From positions 1 to 40,904 of the forward strand of contig JAKPEO010000127.1 of assembly GCA_029551925.1 (NCBI GenBank): 40,904 nucleotides of DNA. Direction: 5' to 3'. This DNA comes from a bacterium. GTDB taxonomy: Bacteria > JAGOBX01. Position numbers and translations under genes: made by a program. A model generated the notes under the pieces. The model saw only the letters and a program-made list of their open reading frames with translations. It did not search any database and was not told the DNA's origin. This document shows, in pieces, positions 1 through 8,100 of this stretch. Each line of letters starts with the position of its first letter. Positions within the stretch are counted from its first letter, which is position 1.

Positions 1-103
1 GAAAAAGAAGCAGACCAGCATCGCTCGTTATATCACCGCCTTTAAATTCAGCAATTATTTCCTGTTTTTTTAATCTTTTGAATCTAATAATTTCTGATTT
101 CAT
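1..103 (-). CDS. IS1380-family transposase, N-terminal fragment
   Basis: Reading down from the ATG at 103 gives about 34 residues before the window edge, beginning MKSEIIRFKRLKK and containing GGDITSDAGLLLF. The block (G)G-x-I-T-S-D-A-G-L-L-L is the characteristic start of IS1380-type DDE transposases, which cut and paste their element through an RNase H-like catalytic core; that core is beyond the edge here. A GGAG ribosome-binding site lies about 7 bases before the ATG. Whether the gene is intact cannot be judged. Confidence 0.6.
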   Translation of the reverse strand, partial: MKSEIIRFKRLKKQEIIAEFKGGDITSDAGLLLF

Positions 104-370
104 TCAAATACTCCATTTGCTTGTTTTAATACTATTTATATCGGCAGATTTGCTCAAAATCTTTATTTTTTTTATAAATTTTTATTCCGTTTTTTGAGGA
201 ACATTTTTTCTAATTTTATTGCTGATTGTATTGATTTTATTAGTGTTTTATATGCCTTTTGTTTAATTATTATGAAATATGCAGGTTAAAAAAATTGGGA
301 TTTTTGGATTTTAGCGCTGTTTTGGCTCATTATTTTTTTGTTAAAAGGCAGTGTGCTATTGATAAATAGG
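1..370 (-). mobile_element. End of an IS1380-family insertion sequence (partial)
   Basis: The window opens inside a transposase gene read on the minus strand. To its right, about 267 bp without a gene run to a sequence that reads on the minus strand as CCTATTTATCAATAGCAC, starting at 370. IS1380-family ends begin with CCT or CCTA, and a gap of this size before the transposase is plausible, so 370 is proposed as the outer end. The bases tata follow directly and could be one copy of a short target duplication. The other end lies outside the window, so neither the inverted repeat nor the duplication can be confirmed. The family call rests on the transposase N-terminus; the boundary is inference. 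Confidence 0.45.
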
Positions 371-520
371 TATAGTAGATTCAAAACCGAGCGCTCGCAA
401 ATTATTTTGGAGCGCTGCAGTTTTACGTTTTTCTTGCAGTTTTATAATAATCGCAAAAAGAATAATAAAGAAGAATTATATTAAAAAGTAAAATATAAAT
501 AAGATTTACTCCATAATTAT
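104..520. other. Gene-free stretch: IS flank and AT-rich spacer
   Basis: No convincing gene is present. Positions 104-370 are probably the non-coding end of the insertion sequence. Positions 371-520 lie downstream of deoD and hold a 10-bp perfect palindrome (cgagcgctcg, 388-397), two copies of GAGCGCT 21 bp apart (389-395, 410-416) and two copies of TGCAGTTTTA 19 bp apart (416-425, 435-444). The spacings are close to two helical turns, as in operators, but no adjacent promoter was recognised. No clear terminator for deoD was found. Confidence 0.4.
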
Positions 521-1225
521 TTATTTTGTAATTAAGTCCAATGCTAATTCAGCCATTTGTTTGAATTTCGTTTGTCTGTCTTCCGCAGGCGCTTCTTCGC
601 CTGTTATAAAACTATTACTTACAGTCAAGATTGATAGAGCATCGCATTTATAGCGCGCTGCAAGTGTGTAAAGCGCATAACTTTCCATTTCAATGCCAAT
701 TACATTGTATTTTGCCCAGATTTTCCACCAATCCGGATCTTCATAATAATAATTATCTATTGATAAAATATTGCCGAAATGAGCTTTTAATTTTTTTTCC
801 TGTGCTATATTATATGCATCGTATAAAAGTTTGAAACTTGCAATAGGCGAGAAATGTCTATGTCCAAACCGCATTTTGTTAATATCAGAATCAGCGCACG
901 CGCCTACGCCTACGATAATATCGCGCACATCAATATAAGATTGAGTAGAGCCAGCGGTGCCGATACGCACTAATGTTTTTACATTGTATTCATTGATAAG
1001 TTCATATACATAGATTGAACAGGACGGCATTCCCATTCCAGTGCCTTGCACAGATACGCGTTTACCTTTGTAATAGCCAGTAAAACCATACATTCCACGA
1101 ATTTCGTTGTAGCATTTGGCGTCAGTCAGAAAATTTTCCGCAATGAATTTTGCGCGCAGCGGGTCGCCAGGCAATAATATCGCTTCTGCTATTTCTCCTT
1201 GCTTTGCTCCGATATGCAAACTCAT
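521..1225 (-). CDS. deoD: Purine nucleoside phosphorylase, DeoD type
   Basis: A cytoplasmic hexameric-type phosphorylase that splits purine (deoxy)nucleosides with phosphate into free base and (deoxy)ribose 1-phosphate, for purine salvage. The 234 residues match the family along their whole length: HIGA near the N-terminus, PGDPLRAKFIAE (19-30), RGMYGFTG, GMGMPSCSIY, RIGTAG (87-92, phosphate site), GIEMES (177-182, ribose site) and the DRQ arginine at 217. The residue that should be the catalytic Asp after Ser203 is Asn204 (TVSNSF instead of TVSDHx). That Asp protonates N7 of the base; Asn at the equivalent place is the normal residue of trimeric PNPs, which prefer 6-oxopurines, so specificity may be shifted to guanosine and inosine. 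A strong AAAGGAGTGA site precedes the ATG. The gene lies 55 bp downstream of tRNA-Leu and may be read with it. Confidence 0.95.
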   Translation of the reverse strand: MSLHIGAKQGEIAEAILLPGDPLRAKFIAENFLTDAKCYNEIRGMYGFTGYYKGKRVSVQGTGMGMPSCSIYVYELINEYNVKTLVRIGTAGSTQSYIDVRDIIVGVGACADSDINKMRFGHRHFSPIASFKLLYDAYNIAQEKKLKAHFGNILSIDNYYYEDPDWWKIWAKYNVIGIEMESYALYTLAARYKCDALSILTVSNSFITGEEAPAEDRQTKFKQMAELALDLITK

Positions 1226-1280
1226 TATAAATCACTCCTTTTTAAAGAAAAAAAAATTAAGATTATTATAAAAAGAAAAT

Positions 1281-1365
1281 TGGTGCGAGAAAGGGGAGTT
1301 GAACCCCTACGCCTTGCGGCGCCAGATCCTAAGTCTGGTGCGTCTGCCAGTTTCGCCATTCTCGC
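1281..1365 (-). tRNA. tRNA-Leu, anticodon UAG
   Basis: The minus strand folds into a class II cloverleaf. The acceptor stem is GCGAGAA with TTCTCGC, the long variable arm is typical of leucine tRNAs, and the T-loop is GGTTCAACTCC. The anticodon arm CCAGA-CTTAGGA-TCTGG gives anticodon TAG, which reads CUN leucine codons. The 3' end ACCA, with discriminator A, is encoded in the DNA. A promoter lies about 20 bp upstream. Confidence 0.95.
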
Positions 1366-1385
1366 TAAAAATAATAATATTATTA

Positions 1386-1414
1386 ATATTAATACAAACA
1401 AAAACAGAAGTCAA
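1386..1414 (-). promoter_or_regulatory. Sigma-70-type promoter for tRNA-Leu (and perhaps deoD)
   Basis: On the minus strand TTGACT (1409-1414) and TAATAT (1386-1391) are 17 bp apart. The predicted start lies about 14 bp before the tRNA. It stands back to back with the rplM promoter, forming a compact divergent control region. Confidence 0.65.
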
Positions 1415-1434
1415 ATAAAATTTTAAAAAAAATC

Positions 1435-1462
1435 TTGACGAATTAAAAAAAATAAATATAAT
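1435..1462 (+). promoter_or_regulatory. Sigma-70-type promoter for rplM-rpsI-argJ
   Basis: TTGACG (1435-1440) and a perfect TATAAT (1457-1462) are 16 bp apart. The predicted transcript starts near 1469, leaving a leader of about 80 bases that folds as described in the next entry. Confidence 0.75.
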
Positions 1463-1474
1463 ATCTGCACTTAA

Positions 1475-1524
1475 AAACATTTAAGAATAAAGAGCCCCGG
1501 AACTCGTTTATTCGTGAAATGTTT
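1475..1524 (+). promoter_or_regulatory. Leader hairpin upstream of rplM (candidate L13 leader)
   Basis: A long imperfect hairpin begins a few bases after the predicted transcription start. AAACATTT (1475-1482) pairs with AAATGTTT (1517-1524), GAATAAA (1485-1491) with TTTATTC (1507-1513), and GAG with CTC, around the loop CCCCGGAA. It ends 10 bases before the rplM ribosome-binding site (GAGGTG, 1534-1539). rplM operons are autoregulated through their leaders in several bacteria, so control by L13 is a reasonable guess. A match to a published L13 leader model was not tested. Confidence 0.55.
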
Positions 1525-1548
1525 AATTTTATTGAGGTGTGTTGAAAA

Positions 1549-1977
1549 ATGAAAACTAAATTTTTTAAACCAGAAGAATTAACGAAAAAATGGTATCTAA
1601 TTGATGCTGAAAATCAAGTATTAGGAAAAATCGCGACAAAAGCGGTAGAAATATTAAAAGGTAAAAACAAGCCGGAATATAGTCCAGACCGCGATTGCGG
1701 CGATTATTTAGTAATAGTGAACGCGGCGAAAATAAAGACAACAGGTAAAAAAACCGAACAAAAGACATATTTTCAACATTCGCCGTGGGTAGGCAATTAT
1801 AAATTAACAAAATTAAAAGATATGCTTGTTAAAAAACCAGAAGAAGTAATAAAACATGCAATAAAAGGGATGCTTCCGAAAAATCATTTAGGTCGCGAAT
1901 TACTTAAAAAAGTCAGAATTTACGGAGGCACTGAACATTGTCAGCAAGCGCAAAAACCGGAAAAAATCGAATTATAA
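1549..1977 (+). CDS. rplM: Ribosomal protein uL13
   Basis: A 142-residue large-subunit protein of full family length. Hallmarks are W-Y-L-I-D-A near residue 16, LGKIATKAVEILKGKNKPEY, the CGDYLVIVNAAKI segment and the KGMLPKNHLGRELLKKVRIY block. It binds 23S rRNA early in 50S assembly. The first gene of the operon, it is followed after 44 bp by rpsI, the pairing found in most bacteria. It has its own promoter and a folded leader, so expression is probably feedback controlled. GAGGTG lies 9 bases before the ATG. Confidence 0.97.
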   Translation: MKTKFFKPEELTKKWYLIDAENQVLGKIATKAVEILKGKNKPEYSPDRDCGDYLVIVNAAKIKTTGKKTEQKTYFQHSPWVGNYKLTKLKDMLVKKPEEVIKHAIKGMLPKNHLGRELLKKVRIYGGTEHCQQAQKPEKIEL

Positions 1978-2021
1978 AAAAAATAATTAATGAATAGGAA
2001 ATTTTAGGAGGAAATTATTAA

Positions 2022-2420
2022 ATGGCATCAAAAACAGACACAATATTTGGATTAGGCAGACGCAAACGCGCAATTGCGCAAGTATTTATGCGTCAGGGCA
2101 GCGGTAATATTACAGTTAACGATAAGAAATTAGAAGAATATTTTGACAAAGAAATATTGATACTAAAAGTCAAACAGCCATTAGTTTTGACAAATAACGA
2201 AAAAACTTTTGATATAAAAATTACTGCAAAAGGCGGCGGAATAACAGGTCAAGCAGAAGCGATTAGATTAGGCATAGCGCGCGCATTAGTTAAATATGAC
2301 GAAAACTTGAAAAAGGCCTTGAAAGTTGAAGGATACTTAACGCGCGATGCAAGAGAAGTTGAAAGGAAAAAATATGGACTTGCAAAAGCAAGAAAACGCT
2401 ATCAATTCTCTAAACGTTAA
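2022..2420 (+). CDS. rpsI: Ribosomal protein uS9
   Basis: A 132-residue small-subunit protein with the family signatures [13 protein letters not shown] at the start and [19 protein letters not shown] in the middle. It ends in the basic tail [11 protein letters not shown], whose last Arg contacts the anticodon loop of the P-site tRNA in known ribosomes. A perfect AGGAGG site (2006-2011) precedes the ATG. The last 47 bases also encode the start of argJ in another frame, so the invariant C-terminal tail of S9 constrains the N-terminus of ArgJ. Confidence 0.97.
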   Translation: MASKTDTIFGLGRRKRAIAQVFMRQGSGNITVNDKKLEEYFDKEILILKVKQPLVLTNNEKTFDIKITAKGGGITGQAEAIRLGIARALVKYDENLKKALKVEGYLTRDAREVERKKYGLAKARKRYQFSKR

Positions 2421-3627
2421 AAAAGATTATATTGGTGTTACAGCGGCGAGGGGGTTTCTTGCCGCTGGCATCAAAGCCGGCTTAAAAAAAAGCAATAATT
2501 ATGATTTGGGTTGTTTATATTCAGTCAAGCCGGCAGTCGGCGCAGCTGTATTTACTACAAATAAGTTCGCTGCCGCGCCAGTAGTAATTTCCCGCGATCA
2601 GCTTCAAAAATCCGAAACATTTAGATTGATTATTGTCAACAGCGGCAGCGCTAATGCCTGCACAGGCGAACAGGGCTTGAAATTAGCAAGATTCATAATA
2701 GAAAAATCAGCGAAAGAATATGATATTAATGAATCAGAAATATTAATCGCATCAACAGGTAAAATAGGCGTGCAGCTGCCGATAGATAAAATGTTAAAGA
2801 ATATTTTTACATTAAAAGATTTAATGAACAACAAGCCAAATAATAATTTTTCAAAAGCGATAATGACTACCGATACTTTTGAAAAAAAATACGATGTATC
2901 TTTTAAACTGAACAACAAAACTATTACAATCGGCGGCTGCGCAAAAGGTGCGGGTATGATTAATCCATCAATGGCTACGATGTTGTGCTTTATTACAACT
3001 GATATAGCTATCAGTAAATTTTGTTTGCAGAATGCTTTGAATAATTCTGTAAAAAAATCTTTTAATAGCATTACAGTTGACGGCGATATGTCAACAAATG
3101 ATACTGTTTTTCTTCTTGCTAATGGTATGGCTACAAATAATTTTATAGATGATATTACAAGCAAAGAATACAAAAAATTTGAAGAGAAATTATCACAGGT
3201 TTGCTTAGAACTCGCTAAAATGATAGTAAAAGACGGTGAAGGCGCCACAAAATTTATACAAGTAAAAGTTGAAAATGCAGGCACTTATGAACAAGGTAAA
3301 ATAATAGCGAATTTAGTAGCTAATTCGTCGTTAGTGAAAACAGCGTTATTCGGCTGCGATCCTAATTGGGGCAGAATCGTATCGTCAATCGGCAGCGCGC
3401 CATTTGATTTTAAACCAGAAAATGTAAACGTTTCGATTAATAATATTAAGATATTTGAAAATTGCGAAGAGACCGATTATAATCTTGTTAAATTGCAAAA
3501 AATAATGAAATTAAAAGAACTGCATATTAATATAGATATGGGAATAGCAAAATGTGAGCCAGTTATTGTCTGGACTACTGATTTAACTTATGATTATGTT
3601 AAAATTAACGCGGAATATTCTACCTAA
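2374..3627 (+). CDS. argJ: Bifunctional glutamate N-acetyltransferase / ornithine acetyltransferase
   Basis: ArgJ moves the acetyl group from N-acetylornithine to glutamate, closing the acetyl cycle of arginine synthesis in the cytoplasm. The family order is clear: [27 protein letters not shown], the self-cleavage region [14 protein letters not shown] with Thr202 as new N-terminal nucleophile of the beta chain, [19 protein letters not shown], and GCDPNWGRI near the end. I chose the ATG at 2374 (417 residues) because AAAGG sits 7 bases before it; an ATG at 2347 without such a site would add 9 residues. Both lie inside rpsI. No other arginine gene is nearby. Translation is probably coupled to rpsI. 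Confidence 0.93.
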   Translation: MDLQKQENAINSLNVKKDYIGVTAARGFLAAGIKAGLKKSNNYDLGCLYSVKPAVGAAVFTTNKFAAAPVVISRDQLQKSETFRLIIVNSGSANACTGEQGLKLARFIIEKSAKEYDINESEILIASTGKIGVQLPIDKMLKNIFTLKDLMNNKPNNNFSKAIMTTDTFEKKYDVSFKLNNKTITIGGCAKGAGMINPSMATMLCFITTDIAISKFCLQNALNNSVKKSFNSITVDGDMSTNDTVFLLANGMATNNFIDDITSKEYKKFEEKLSQVCLELAKMIVKDGEGATKFIQVKVENAGTYEQGKIIANLVANSSLVKTALFGCDPNWGRIVSSIGSAPFDFKPENVNVSINNIKIFENCEETDYNLVKLQKIMKLKELHINIDMGIAKCEPVIVWTTDLTYDYVKINAEYST

Positions 3628-3644
3628 AAATAAAAAATTATAGT

Positions 3645-3673
3645 TTGACATATCTCAAAAATTGAAATAAAAT
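3645..3673 (+). promoter_or_regulatory. Sigma-70-type promoter for the TPR-like gene
   Basis: A perfect TTGACA (3645-3650) and TAAAAT (3668-3673) are 17 bp apart. The predicted start near 3680 leaves about 22 bases before the ATG at 3702, with no Shine-Dalgarno sequence. Confidence 0.7.
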
Positions 3674-3701
3674 AACCGAAAAAGTATTTCAATAAAATGC
3701 A

Positions 3702-4091
3702 ATGGAACATATAAAAAAAATAGGGATAATTTTATTAATAATTGGTGCTGGCATATATGTTATATTTTTCAGTGCCGAAGAATATCAAAATAATCCTGAT
3801 TATTTTTTAATAAATAAAGATGCTTCAATAAAAAGTTCTGTTGTTACATTAGAAAAAAAATTTCACGATGAATATCAGATGGCTTTATATTTATATAAAA
3901 CTAAAAGATATGAAGAAGCCTACAATCATTTTTATAATGTTTATCATCGCTATCCGACGATTCCTAAAAGCCAAATTCATTTAGACGCTCAGATGTATAT
4001 GATATTATGCTCAAAACGAATAGAAGAAAAGAAAAAAAATGTTTTGCCGGATACGGATGTGTTAGTGGAAAAATATTATGAAACTAAATAA
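3702..4091 (+). CDS. Small membrane-anchored TPR-like protein
   Basis: A 129-residue protein of unknown function. Residues about 6-24 (IGIILLIIGAGIYVIFF) form one hydrophobic helix, with the rest probably outside the cytoplasm. Residues 55-110 (EYQMALYLYKTKRYEEAYNHF and following) look like one or two TPR-type helical hairpins, a fold used for protein contacts. The C-terminus is charged. The gene has a good promoter but no ribosome-binding site. It is followed after 18 bp by the ADP-ribosylglycohydrolase homologue and is probably cotranscribed with it. No partner can be named. Confidence 0.75.
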   Translation: MEHIKKIGIILLIIGAGIYVIFFSAEEYQNNPDYFLINKDASIKSSVVTLEKKFHDEYQMALYLYKTKRYEEAYNHFYNVYHRYPTIPKSQIHLDAQMYMILCSKRIEEKKKNVLPDTDVLVEKYYETK

Positions 4092-4109
4092 AAAGGCAAT
4101 GATTATAAT

Positions 4110-5051
4110 ATGAACAAAAATCAGATTATTAGCGCATTTTTCGGATTTTGCGTAGGAGATGCTGTCGGTCTGCCTGTTAGATTCAGCAAACGCGAAGACT
4201 TAAAGAAAAATCCGGTATTGACTATGCGCGAATACGGCGAATACAATGTTCCTGCTGGCGTGTGGTCGAGTGCTAGTTCAATGACTTTTTGTTTGACTGA
4301 GAGTTTGTGCGGCGGTTATGATTTAAAAGATATAGCGTTAAAATTTTATAAATGGGCATTTGAAAATTATTGGACTGCGACAGGATTAAATTTTGATATC
4401 GGTCGAACTGTGCTTATAGCGCTTGCGCGAGTGAACGAATTAGAAAATCCTACTGAATGCGGATTATCAGGCGATACAAATTGCGGCAATAATTCAGCGA
4501 GCAGAAGTATGCCACTGGCTTTTTATTTAGCGAACGAAAAAGATGTAAATAAAAAGCGAAAAATTATATATGATGTTTCCAAAATAACGCATTCGCATAC
4601 ACGCTGTTTAATAGCGTGCGATTATTATGTAGAATTTTTAATAAAATTAATTAATGGCGCGAAAAAAGAAGAAGCGTATCAAAATGTTCAAAAATATATA
4701 ATTGAAAATTATAATGAAGAATATAAAGACGAACTGCAATTTTATAAAAGATTAGTATTTGACGATATTTCCAAAGCGCCAGAAGATACGATAAAGTCGT
4801 CAGCATATATAGTTCATACATTAGAAGCAAGTATATATTCATTTATGAAGAATGATGATTATAAAAGCGCAGTTTTATATGCTGTTAATTTAGGCGGAGA
4901 TACAGATTCCATCGCCGCTATGACAGGCGCGCTTGCCGGATTATATTATGGGGTAAATTCAATATCAGATGAATGGATAGAGCAAATAGCGCAATACGGC
5001 AAGATTATGGAATTATTAGAAAAATTCAGCAAATCATTAAATGCTATATAA
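4110..5051 (+). CDS. ADP-ribosylglycohydrolase-family protein, metal site altered
   Basis: A 313-residue all-helical protein of the ADP-ribosylglycohydrolase (DraG/ARH) family, whose active members remove ADP-ribose from proteins or small molecules using two Mg ions. Family features are GFCVGDAVGLPVRF (12-25), an HSHTR segment and the C-terminal LGGDTDSIAAMTGALAG, which supplies metal ligands. The N-terminal ligand motif, normally W-(S/T)-D-D-T-x-M, reads W-S-S-A-S-S-M (52-58): both aspartates are gone while the flanks are conserved. It may have lost hydrolase activity and serve as an ADP-ribose-binding or regulatory protein. A weak AAGG lies about 13 bases upstream. Family membership is secure; activity is doubtful. 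Confidence 0.85.
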   Translation: MNKNQIISAFFGFCVGDAVGLPVRFSKREDLKKNPVLTMREYGEYNVPAGVWSSASSMTFCLTESLCGGYDLKDIALKFYKWAFENYWTATGLNFDIGRTVLIALARVNELENPTECGLSGDTNCGNNSASRSMPLAFYLANEKDVNKKRKIIYDVSKITHSHTRCLIACDYYVEFLIKLINGAKKEEAYQNVQKYIIENYNEEYKDELQFYKRLVFDDISKAPEDTIKSSAYIVHTLEASIYSFMKNDDYKSAVLYAVNLGGDTDSIAAMTGALAGLYYGVNSISDEWIEQIAQYGKIMELLEKFSKSLNAI

Positions 5052-5082
5052 TTTTTTTATAATTTAATTTTTGATGTTGAAT

Positions 5083-5100
5083 ATAAAAAGCGCTTTTTAT
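5083..5100. terminator. 18-bp perfect palindrome, possible weak terminator
   Basis: ATAAAAAGC is followed directly by its exact complement GCTTTTTAT, between the ADP-ribosylglycohydrolase homologue and polC. The A/T flanks make it terminator-like in either direction, but there is no loop and the core has only four G/C pairs. It could equally be a protein-binding site. Confidence 0.3.
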
Positions 5101-5161
5101 TTTTAGCACTATTTTTGTTTTTTAATTAGAAGAACTAAATTTTTTATAGTGAGCAATAATT

Positions 5162-8100
5162 ATGGAAAAAGAATATTTAATTAAACCGTGCGCTGATGTA
5201 TTTCAGAGGCTTGGCTTGAATAGCGAGAATAATCAAGCATTAAAAAAAATCACGCTTGACCAAGTGCGCGTTAATCCGTCAATTAAAACAATATATTTAG
5301 ATATTACTGCAAAAACGCAATTAACAGATAAAGTACAAAATGAAATTATTAATTCGATAATTTCAAAAAATATAGGAGTAGAAAAAGTCAAGATAAATGT
5401 TAAGGTTGTAGAGACTGCTGATACTTCCAATATCGATATAAAAAATAAAACTGAAATAGAAAAAAATGATAAATCTATAAATTTAAAAGAGTATATTTGC
5501 GATAACTGGCAAAATATTATAGCCGAGATAAAAGAGGAATATCCGTCAGCTAACGGATTATTCAATGCCTGTAATTTTGAATTTGATGATGAGTTGTCTA
5601 TTTTAACTATAGAACTTAAAACTGAAATATCTATAAAGTTAGCAAAAGAAAATAAACTTGATGAATTTATTAGGAATTATATTTTAGAAAATTGCAATAA
5701 ACAAATATTTGTAAATTTTTGTAAAGGGAGTGGGGCTGTTGAATTATTTGAAGAATTTAATAAAGATGTAGAAAAAACAGTAGAGGTTGAAATAGAAAAT
5801 ATCAAAAAACAATTTTCCGAAGACAGCCCTTTAATTTTAGGCGAGGAAATAAAAAAACCAGTTAATTCGACAATAGAAAAACTAAAAAAAGAAGAAGATG
5901 GCGTGATATTAGCCGGCGAAGTTTTGAATGTATCATCGCGTGAATGTCAGATATTCGATGGCAAACAAAAAACCACAAAAACCCTCAACAAATTTATTTT
6001 AGCTGATGATACAAGCGCAATAGAATGTATTTATTACGGCACTCGCGCTTTAAGATTAAAAGACGGAGATTATATAAAATTAAAGGGCCGAGTTAGATAC
6101 AATCGTGAAAGCGAACTTACAATAAGACCGTATGCAATAAATCGTATTGAAAAAGAATATCGAATGGATACTTGCGAATTTGGCAAGCGCATAGAATTGC
6201 ATCTACACAGCAATATGAGTAAAATGGATGCGCTGATAAATATTGATGAATTGATAAAAAATTTAAAAAGATGGGGACACAGCGCTTGCGCGGTGACTGA
6301 CCACGGAACTGCTCATATATTCCCAGATTTTTATAAAGCGTGTGTAAAAAATAATATTAAGCCGATACTTGGCGTAGAAGGCTATTTAGTTGATACTGTG
6401 ACAGCGATATTTTCTAATTTTGATGAAAACAAAGTTTATGAATTTGATAGCGAAAAAGTTTTTATACAATTATTATGCGACGATTATAGTCATTCTGAAA
6501 TATACGGTTTGAAATATTCAATTGAAAAATCTGGCGTTCGCTCAAAACCTAATGAGATATATTTTACCCAAAACTTTCAGATAGCCGGCGAAGGCAAAAA
6601 ATATTCTTGCGCAGAAAATAAGACGCTGGAAGATAAACCAACAATTTCAAAAAAATTATCTGAGTTATTTAAAAGTCGCGTGATTATTGGATATGATATA
6701 TGTTTGCAATTGAAAAAATTAGAAATTTATTTAGAGACAAAATTTGATAATCCGTTATTTGATATACGGCAAATCGGATTATTAAAAATTAATGATAAAG
6801 AAAAATTGAAGAACACATTACCGATAAGAGAATTAGTTGAATATTATAAATTAACTGATGAAATAAATATTTTTAATCTTGATATTTCGCTGCTGATAAA
6901 ATTATTCGATTGCATTATTGATGAATATAAAAAAACAGGGATTAATAATTTTAATGATTTTATCAAATTTCATAAAACAGACGAAGAAGTGCGCAAAGTA
7001 AAAGGCGCAAATCACATAGTATTTTTAGTAAAAAATCAAATCGGTTTGAAAAATTTATATAAATTAATTTCAATGGCAAATTTGCGATTTTCTTATCATA
7101 CGCCGAAACTGCCGCGTTCAGAAATAATCAAACATAAAGAAGGTTTGATATTCGGCAGCGCTTGCGAATCGAGCGATGTATATCAAGCAGTATTGCATAA
7201 TTCAAAAGATGAAAAAATAATTGAGAATATCAGATTTTATGATTATATAGAATTGCAGCCAGTAGAGAATAATAAATTTTTTATTGAAGAATATCAAAAT
7301 TTAGGAATAAATAGTTTAGATGATATTCGAGAATTAAACAAGCGATTATTGAAACTTTGCCAAAAAATGAATAAATTAGTAGTTGCGACAAGCGACGCTC
7401 ATTTTTTAGAGCCGTCTCAATCTTTGTATCGTCTGATTTTACAGCATTCGATAGGTATGAAAGAAAAGCGCGAGACTGTTAATTTATGTTTGAAAACCAC
7501 AAATGAAATGTTAGATGAATTTAGTTATTTATCAAAAGAAGACCGAAAAGCAATAGTAATAGACAATCCACAAAAGATTGTTGATATGATAGAAATAGTG
7601 AAGCCTGTGCCAGACGGTTTTTATCCGCCTGAAATAGAAAATGCCGATGAAAAATTGAAAGATATAGTAATGACTAATGCTCATAGAATATATGGGGATA
7701 ATTTGCCTGAAATAGTGAAAAAGCGAATAGATAAAGAATTGAATTCTATTATAACAAATAAATTTTCTAATTTGTATTTATTAGCGCATAATGTCGTACA
7801 AAAAGCAAAAAATGACGGAATTATCGTTGGTTCGCGCGGGTCTGTTGGGTCATCAATAGTAGCGTTTTTTGCGGGTATAACAGATGTGAATGCTCTGCCC
7901 CCGCATTATGTCTGCGCAAATTGCAAGTTGTCTATGTTTGATGCACCCGCTGAAATTGAAACAGGTTTTGATTTGCCAGATAAAAAATGCCCGAACTGCG
8001 GAGAACAATTAAATAAAGACGGGCACAATATTTTCTTTGAAGTATTTTTAGGATTTGAAGGAGATAAGGTGCCGGATATAGATTTGAATTTTCCGGGATA

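Noticed and set aside
1199-1426. Open frame of 75 codons on the plus strand
   Set aside because: It runs through the tRNA-Leu gene on the other strand and has no coding character.
2604-3284. Open frame of 226 codons antisense to argJ
   Set aside because: argJ is clearly the real gene on the other strand, with complete family motifs; the antisense frame has no recognisable domain.
4110-5051. Considered calling the ADP-ribosylglycohydrolase homologue a pseudogene
   Set aside because: The frame is intact, of full length, and conserved outside the two missing aspartates; altered function is more likely than decay.
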